Assembly (NCBI RefSeq): GCF_900108245.1
Contig: NZ_FNUY01000010.1
Span: forward strand, 109,711-173,710
Source: Allobosea lathyri
GTDB lineage: Bacteria > Pseudomonadota > Alphaproteobacteria > Rhizobiales > Beijerinckiaceae
DNA length: 64,000 nucleotides
Direction of reading: 5' to 3'
The notes under the pieces were generated by a model, which ran no database searches, was not told the DNA's origin, and saw only the letters and a list, made by a program, of their open reading frames with translations. Position 1 is the stretch's first letter, and each line of letters starts with the position of its first letter. Of the stretch, positions 59,058-64,000 are shown piece by piece. The position numbers and the translations under genes were made by a program.

Positions 59058-60082
59058 CAGGCTTCCTGCAGCTTGCGCAGGCGCTCGACCAGGCCGGCCG
59101 GCCACATCTTGCCTTCCAGCTCGACCTCGACGCCGGCCACCGCCTTCCTGAAGGCATCACGGTCCGGCACGACATAAGTCACGCCAGCCGCCTTCAGGAT
59201 TTCGATCGCGTCGGTATCGAGCTTACTAGTCAGCGCCGTCGTTACCGCGCCGGCCTCGCGGGAAGCCTTCTTGAACACTTCGCGATCCTCGGAGGAAAGC
59301 CCCCGCCAGAAGCGCTCGGAAACGAAGAAGCCGACGAGTTCGTTGACATGGTCGGTGGCTGACCAGAACTTTGCTGCCTCATGGAAGCGAGGCGGAATCG
59401 CCAGGTCGAAGCCGTTGTCCTGGCCGTCGACCGTGCCGCGCGACAGCGCGCTGTAGATCTCGAGCATGCCCAACGGCGTGGACTGCACGCCGAGACGGTC
59501 GAACATGGCCCGCAGCATCGGGATGGGCGGAATGCGCAGGCGCATGCCTTTCACATCCTCAGGCTTCAAGATCGGGCCCTTGGTGCTCTGGATCGCCCGG
59601 GACGAACGCTGCCCCCAGGCACCAAAGACGCGCACGCCCGCCGTCTCGCCGATCTTGGAGAACATCTCCTGGAACTGCGGGTCGGTGTTGATGATCTTTT
59701 CGCCCCATTCCCCGCTCTTGAAGAGATAGGGCACGTAAAGGACGTTCAGGGCCTCGCCGCCGCGCACATAGCTGATCGAGGACAGCCCGAAATAGGAGAA
59801 TTCGACGGTCCCTAACTGCATCGCCGAGAGCAGTTGGTTGATGTCACCGAGTTGGCCGTCCGTGTAGACGCTGATCGTGTAGCGCCCCTTGCTATCGGTC
59901 TCGACGACTTCCTTGAAGCGGAGAAGCGCCTTGTGCCAGGGGCTGTTGTTCAGGGCGATGGTCGCGATCTTAAGGTTCTTGGCCTGCGCCCGGGCGATCC
60001 CCGGAGCGCCGATGGCGGCGGCAGCGCCACCGAGCAAGGCACCGCCAAGCAATCCTCGGCGGCCGATCTTCAAATCGATCAT
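59057..60082 (-). CDS. TRAP transporter substrate-binding protein (DctP)
   Basis: 341 residues from ATG 60082 (ribosome site GGGAG). A twin-arginine-like signal IGRRGLLGGALLGGAAAAIGAPGIARA is cut near residue 33. The mature part binds a carboxylate through the conserved Arg in MRLRIPPIPM and the NGFDLAIPPRFHEAAKF segment. It delivers the ligand to the two permeases that follow. The ligand cannot be told from sequence; the neighbouring CoA transferase and lyase suggest a branched hydroxy or dicarboxylic acid. Confidence 0.92.
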   Translation of the reverse strand: MIDLKIGRRGLLGGALLGGAAAAIGAPGIARAQAKNLKIATIALNNSPWHKALLRFKEVVETDSKGRYTISVYTDGQLGDINQLLSAMQLGTVEFSYFGLSSISYVRGGEALNVLYVPYLFKSGEWGEKIINTDPQFQEMFSKIGETAGVRVFGAWGQRSSRAIQSTKGPILKPEDVKGMRLRIPPIPMLRAMFDRLGVQSTPLGMLEIYSALSRGTVDGQDNGFDLAIPPRFHEAAKFWSATDHVNELVGFFVSERFWRGLSSEDREVFKKASREAGAVTTALTSKLDTDAIEILKAAGVTYVVPDRDAFRKAVAGVEVELEGKMWPAGLVERLRKLQEA

Positions 60083-60161
60083 GGTCGTTTCTCCCGTTTG
60101 CGGTGGCGTTCTGGCGCCCCGCATTATTGTTCTGAAGGTGGTTCGCGCAGGTCGGCCGAGT

Positions 60162-61121
60162 TCAAAACTCCCACTGAACCGGCGGAGCGCCAGCAACCGG
60201 GGAGCGGAAGGAGGCTATCCGGCTGCCAAACAGCGAGCCCAGATAGACGGTCTTGAGATCCGCGCCGCCGAACGCGATGCCCGAGAGGTTGCCCAGCGGC
60301 CGCTTACCGCCCAGGTCCAGATGCGCGCGGGTATAGGTACCATTTTGGAATGCCGCTTCGGCGGCATCGACCGCAGCACTGTCGCAATCTTCCAGGACGA
60401 TGTGCTGCTTGCCGTCCGACGTCACCCGGATCACCCGGTTGCTGACCACGCTGACGGTCCACAGGCCCCCTTCGGCATCGAAGGCGAAACCGTCCGGGAA
60501 TGTGCCTGCGCCGTACTGGGCGAACACTTCCTTGGCTCCGAGCGAGCCGTCGGCCTGGATCTCGAAACGGCTCGTGCAGCGCGAGATGGTCTCGTTCACA
60601 TAAAGCCAGCGGCCGGTCGGATCGACGATCGCCTCGTTGGTGAAGCCGATATCCTCGGCAACGATGCGAGCTCCGCTCGCATCGAGCATGATGATGTAGC
60701 CATCGGCATGACCCTTCTTCATCGAGCCTTCGCGTGGGATCAACCGAGTGCTGACGCTGATCCACGTCCTTCCATGGGCATCGATGCCGACGAAATTGGT
60801 CGGCTCAAGATGCTTGCCGTCGATCTCCATGAGCTTGGGCGTCAGCGTGCCGTCCGGCGCCATGTGCCAGACGCCGCCATCGGGGCCCAAATCAGCGATG
60901 AGGAAGCTCCGGCCGGGGAGAAGGGCAAAGCCATTCGGCATGAAGCCCTGAGGCGCATTGCGCCCCAGGATCAGCTCGGTCCGGCCATCGGCACGTACGA
61001 CGCTGATGCCGCCACGCTTGTCGGGCATGAAGATATCGCCAGAGCGCGTCGACAACACGCATTCCGGGCGCGAAAGATTCTCGCCGAGATACGTAAGGTC
61101 GCTCAGATCAACAGAAAACAT
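60162..61121 (-). CDS. SMP-30/gluconolactonase-like lactonase
   Basis: About 319 residues from the ATG giving MFSVDLS, preceded by AGGGG. A six-bladed propeller with metal ligands: Glu in LSRPECVLSTRSGDIFMPD, Asn in GFMPNGFALLPG, and Asp in TFPDGFAFDAEGGLW. No signal peptide. It hydrolyses a sugar or hydroxy-acid lactone. It lies 79 bases upstream of dctP on the same strand and probably starts the operon. Confidence 0.86.
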   Translation of the reverse strand: MFSVDLSDLTYLGENLSRPECVLSTRSGDIFMPDKRGGISVVRADGRTELILGRNAPQGFMPNGFALLPGRSFLIADLGPDGGVWHMAPDGTLTPKLMEIDGKHLEPTNFVGIDAHGRTWISVSTRLIPREGSMKKGHADGYIIMLDASGARIVAEDIGFTNEAIVDPTGRWLYVNETISRCTSRFEIQADGSLGAKEVFAQYGAGTFPDGFAFDAEGGLWTVSVVSNRVIRVTSDGKQHIVLEDCDSAAVDAAEAAFQNGTYTRAHLDLGGKRPLGNLSGIAFGGADLKTVYLGSLFGSRIASFRSPVAGAPPVQWEF

Positions 61122-61327
61122 GTCCCCTCCATGGCCCAATCGCCTCGCTCCCATGCACGAGCCCGCGCTTGCCGCCGGGCCTGCTTTATGATGCTTGTGG
61201 CCGACGCTCGCGGCTCTTCACACCACCCTATCCAATGGCGAATGGCCGACTAGTCGTGAATTGGAACCCCGCCGTTCTCGTTACGTGAACCCGGCCTGCC
61301 GTAGCCTGTGAAAGACCTTCCTGCCTC

Positions 61328-62227
61328 ATGATTCGTGCCGACCTGACCACGTTGCGAATGTTCCTTGCCGTCTACCGACAGGGAAATATCACCAAGGCCG
61401 CGGAGCGTGAGCACATCGCGCCTTCGGCAATCAGCAAGCGCATCCAGGACCTCGAGGCGGAAGTGGGCGCACCTCTGTTCTATCGCCATGCCAGAGGCAT
61501 GACCGCTACCCCGGCGGGCGAGACGCTGGCACGGCATGCAGGCGGGCTGTTCGAGCGCTTCAACCATATGGAGGCCGATCTCAGCGCCTTTGCGACTGGC
61601 GAACGCGGGCTGGTTCGCATTCATGCCCACCAGTCGGCCGTCGTCCAGCATCTGCCGCAGGATCTGGCCGCCTTCCGCCATGCCCATCCCGATATCAACG
61701 TCATCCTGCGCGAGGAGACCAGCCCGAACGTCCTGCAGTCGATGATGGACGGGCTGGGCGATATCGGCATCTTCGCCAACAACACGCAGGTACCGGACGG
61801 TCTTCAACTCTTCGAGTACAAGCTCGACCGGCTCGTCGTCCTGCTTCCGGCTCACCATGCGCTGGCAACCCTCGACGCGATCCGTCTCACCGACCTTGCC
61901 GGCGAAGATTTCATCAGTCTCGAAACCGGGAGCTCGCTGCAAACGCTCGTCGCAAGATCGATCACGGATACGGGTATCAAGATCAGCACCAGCATCGAGG
62001 TGGTGACGTTCACGGCAGCGGTCCGGATGGTGGAGGTCGGCCTCGGCGTGACGATCGTACCTGCGGGCATCGCCACGATCTATGGCGCCAACCCGCATGT
62101 GAAGAGCGTGCCCCTGCTCGACGACTGGGCCTGCCGCAAGCTGCTGATCTGCGTTCGCGACGAGACCAAGCTGATGGTCGCCGCGCGCCTTCTGCTCGGG
62201 CATCTGCGCAATGGCACGACGCCCTGA
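61328..62227 (+). CDS. LysR-family regulator of the catabolic cluster
   Basis: 299 residues: DLTTLRMFLAVYRQGNITKAAEREHIAPSAISKRIQDLEAEVGAPLFYR in the helix-turn-helix; effector domain residues 90-290 with DGLGDIGIFANNTQVPDGLQ. Divergent from the lactonase-TRAP-transferase set and followed by the lyase, so it likely senses the imported acid or its CoA ester and controls both directions. The divergent gap (61122-61327) has AT-rich patches but no clear operator. Confidence 0.9.
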   Translation: MIRADLTTLRMFLAVYRQGNITKAAEREHIAPSAISKRIQDLEAEVGAPLFYRHARGMTATPAGETLARHAGGLFERFNHMEADLSAFATGERGLVRIHAHQSAVVQHLPQDLAAFRHAHPDINVILREETSPNVLQSMMDGLGDIGIFANNTQVPDGLQLFEYKLDRLVVLLPAHHALATLDAIRLTDLAGEDFISLETGSSLQTLVARSITDTGIKISTSIEVVTFTAAVRMVEVGLGVTIVPAGIATIYGANPHVKSVPLLDDWACRKLLICVRDETKLMVAARLLLGHLRNGTTP

Positions 62228-62374
62228 CGACCTCGCGGCCCGACAGATCCGCGTCTTGTCGAACGACGAAGCTGCGCGTTCCCAATCGATAATGGTCAGA
62301 GCAAGCCGGCTTGACTATCCCTCGACGTGCAGGATGAGCCGTGGCTCCAACAGCCGCGGATCGGGAGGACGAAG

Positions 62375-63304
62375 ATGAGCAAAGTCGAAATCGTTGAGGT
62401 TGCGCCCCGCGACGGCCTCCAGAACATTGCGCGCTTCGTCCCGACCGAGGACAAGATTTCCTTCATCAGGAAGCTGCGGGCGACCGGGATCGAGCGGATG
62501 GAAATCGGCTCCTTCGTTAGCCCCAAGGCCATCCCGCAGATGAGCGACATGGAAGAGGTCGTGAAAGGCCTCGGCCCAATGCCCGGCCTGCGCACCGTGG
62601 CACTCGTCCCCAATAGCAAGGGCGCCAGCCGGGCCATCGCTTCGGGCATCAGCGATCTGATCTTCGTTATCTCGATGTCAGAGGCGCATAACATGAGCAA
62701 TGTGCGCCGCTCGGTCGATGCATCTATCGCGGATTTCGGGCGAACGCTCGCCGAGATCGACCCCGAGAAGAAGCTCTCGATCCGGATCGGCCTAGCGACG
62801 ACCTTCCATTGTCCGTTTGTCGGTGTGATGGACGAGGTCGAGGTCCTGCGCACCATGTGCAAGATCGTCGCCCTGCGCGAAGGAATTGAACTGACCCTCG
62901 CCGATACCACCGGCATGGCGGAGCCGCAGCATGTGGGCCGCTTCGCCAGGCGCTGCCTCGCCGAGTTCGGCAATTCGGTGCAGTGGTCGTTCCACGGGCA
63001 CGACACGGCAGGCTTCGGCATCGCCAATGTCCTGGCCGCGCTCGATGCGGGCGTCCGTTCGTTCGACGGCGCCGCAGCTGGCCTTGGCGGCTGCCCCTTC
63101 GCGCCCGGTGCGACAGGTAACATCGCGACCGAAGATCTCGTCTATCTGTTCAGCCGCATGGGCATCGAGACCGGCATCGATCTTGCCAAGCTTCTGGAGG
63201 TCGCAGAAATCGCCGCCTCCCTCTCTCCCACTCCTACCGGTAGCCACGCGCTAGCGATGCCGCGTGCGCGAGTGCTGGCTGGAGGCGGTCGCCTCTCAGC
63301 CTGA
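62375..63304 (+). CDS. HMG-CoA-lyase family enzyme
   Basis: 309 residues from ATG 62375 (GGGAGG upstream). VEIVEVAPRDGLQNIARFVPTEDKISFIRKL is the HMGL opening with metal-binding Asp; DTTGMAEP and SFHGHDTAGFGIANVLAALDAG give the His ligands; GLGGCPFAPGATGNIATEDLVYLF is the HMG-CoA lyase loop with the catalytic Cys. It splits 3-hydroxy-3-methylglutaryl-CoA or a related 3-hydroxy acyl-CoA. In this cluster it should act after the CoA transferase. Confidence 0.92.
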   Translation: MSKVEIVEVAPRDGLQNIARFVPTEDKISFIRKLRATGIERMEIGSFVSPKAIPQMSDMEEVVKGLGPMPGLRTVALVPNSKGASRAIASGISDLIFVISMSEAHNMSNVRRSVDASIADFGRTLAEIDPEKKLSIRIGLATTFHCPFVGVMDEVEVLRTMCKIVALREGIELTLADTTGMAEPQHVGRFARRCLAEFGNSVQWSFHGHDTAGFGIANVLAALDAGVRSFDGAAAGLGGCPFAPGATGNIATEDLVYLFSRMGIETGIDLAKLLEVAEIAASLSPTPTGSHALAMPRARVLAGGGRLSA

Positions 63305-63427
63305 CGCAAGAGCAAATCGCTCTATTCCATGTAAAATTTGGCATCGACAGGACGCATGCGCCGACATGAGCCGCGCGACCTGCAACGACCGGGTTCCCGA
63401 TGCGAAACCCAAATCGGCTCGCTCTTT

Positions 63428-64000
63428 TCAGCACAGTGGACCGGACGTCAGAGAGCGCGACAGGCCCGGCCGCGCCGCGCAGCTTGAGGGCGTGTCGTAG
63501 CCCGGCGACGTAAAGCCGTCGAAGCCGCCGGCCGCCGTCCCGCCATAGGGAGTGCCGCCTGTCGGGGTCGGTTCGGGAGTTGGGCTGCCAAAGGTGCCGC
63601 CGAAGTCAGATGACAGCGGCATCGGCGGTGTCGGCGATGTGCCGCCCGATGCGCTGGGCGAGATCGTCAGAACGGCTGAGAGAAAGCTCAAGGCATAGTT
63701 GTTCGAGGCCGCGAGCGTGCCCTGGAGGATGGCATATCTGCCGGCTGGCGATGTCGATCCGGCGGTCGTGGCCAATCCGCCGACAAGCGTGTCGCCGTTG
63801 ACCAGCCCGTTGCCGCCCACCGTATACGTCAAGGACGGGTTGGCGTTGCCATAGATGCGGCTCAGCGCGTCGGCGGTCACCGTGAGCGGGCGGGCCGTGA
63901 CCGACAGGGCGGTCGCGTTGCCCGTGGCCTGCGCGAAGACGTAATTGCCGTTGTTGAGGGTCAGCCCCAAGCCGTTGATTGCGTAGCTGCCGACATTGCT
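63428..64000 (-). CDS. Large exoprotein with MBG repeats, C-terminal part, cut by the right edge
   Basis: 191 codons open to the right edge. The repeat unit seen is YAINGLGLTLNNGNYVFAQATGNATALSVTARPLTVTADALSRIYGNANPSLTYTVGGNGLVNGDTLVGGLATTAGSTSPAGRYAI, an MBG-type domain of filamentous haemagglutinin-like surface proteins. A Pro/Gly/Ser/Thr tail (TSPTPPMPLSSDFGGTFGSP) ends the protein, with no autotransporter barrel; it may be a two-partner exoprotein. The start lies beyond the window. Confidence 0.78.
   Translation of the reverse strand, partial: SNVGSYAINGLGLTLNNGNYVFAQATGNATALSVTARPLTVTADALSRIYGNANPSLTYTVGGNGLVNGDTLVGGLATTAGSTSPAGRYAILQGTLAASNNYALSFLSAVLTISPSASGGTSPTPPMPLSSDFGGTFGSPTPEPTPTGGTPYGGTAAGGFDGFTSPGYDTPSSCAARPGLSRSLTSGPLC

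Noticed and set aside
1..64000. CRISPR array, rRNA operon or phage
   Set aside because: No regularly spaced repeats, no rRNA sequence and no phage structural genes were seen.

Overview
The window is GC-rich, densely coded bacterial DNA from an alphaproteobacterium of the Rhizobiales/Hyphomicrobiales. A Bosea-like genome is my best guess, but that is inference. Supporting signs are a DUF2842 gene beside the heme A synthase gene, a short type-2 ArgC, the run alaC-hom-glpX (recJ lies further on), a class I PHA synthase, and many short palindromic intergenic repeats.

Layout. 1-6.9 kb: exopolysaccharide genes (glycosyltransferase cut by the left edge, Wza-like export lipoprotein, Wzz/GumC protein with a decayed kinase-like domain, FemAB/CelD-type acetyltransferase, polysaccharide deacetylase). 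7-16.1 kb: core metabolism and translation (DUF2842, ctaA, metY-type sulfhydrylase, FAD monooxygenase, CoA-binding protein, enoyl-CoA hydratase, thioesterase, solute-binding protein, rplM-rpsI). 16.2-24.7 kb: DUF2721, an SDR, speB, argC, a LuxR regulator, an FAH-family enzyme and a FadL-type porin. 24.7-34.5 kb: a DUF4242-cyclase fusion, phaC, a lipoprotein, alaC, a methyltransferase, hom and glpX. 34.5-39.9 kb: an accessory block between glpX and recJ with an aminoglycoside acetyltransferase, divergent ampC/ampR and an arylsulfatase. 39.9-41.9 kb: recJ and tRNA-Glu. 42-52.1 kb: two TetR-controlled modules, one for reductive detoxification (SDR, old yellow enzyme, quinone reductase) and one for RND efflux, with an orphan fabF between them. 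52.4-55 kb: a DapA-family aldolase and a divergent LysE/ArgP-type exporter-regulator pair. 55.2-55.9 kb: a scar where two truncated genes meet. 56-63.3 kb: a catabolic cluster (CoA transferase, TRAP transporter, SMP-30 lactonase, LysR, HMG-CoA-lyase-like enzyme). 63.4 kb to the end: the C-terminus of an MBG-domain exoprotein, cut by the right edge.

The most interesting signal is in front of argC. A promoter places a predicted start point at the first base of a 19-codon reading frame containing five arginine codons. Its stop codon is followed at once by a segment complementary to part of a terminator hairpin that ends in seven T. This has the parts of a leaderless, ribosome-mediated arginine attenuator, laid out like the trp leader of Sinorhizobium. 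A second notable signal is a 228-229 bp non-autonomous mobile element. It has 17 bp terminal inverted repeats and a 3 bp target duplication, and occurs three times at the same point inside a commoner palindromic repeat.
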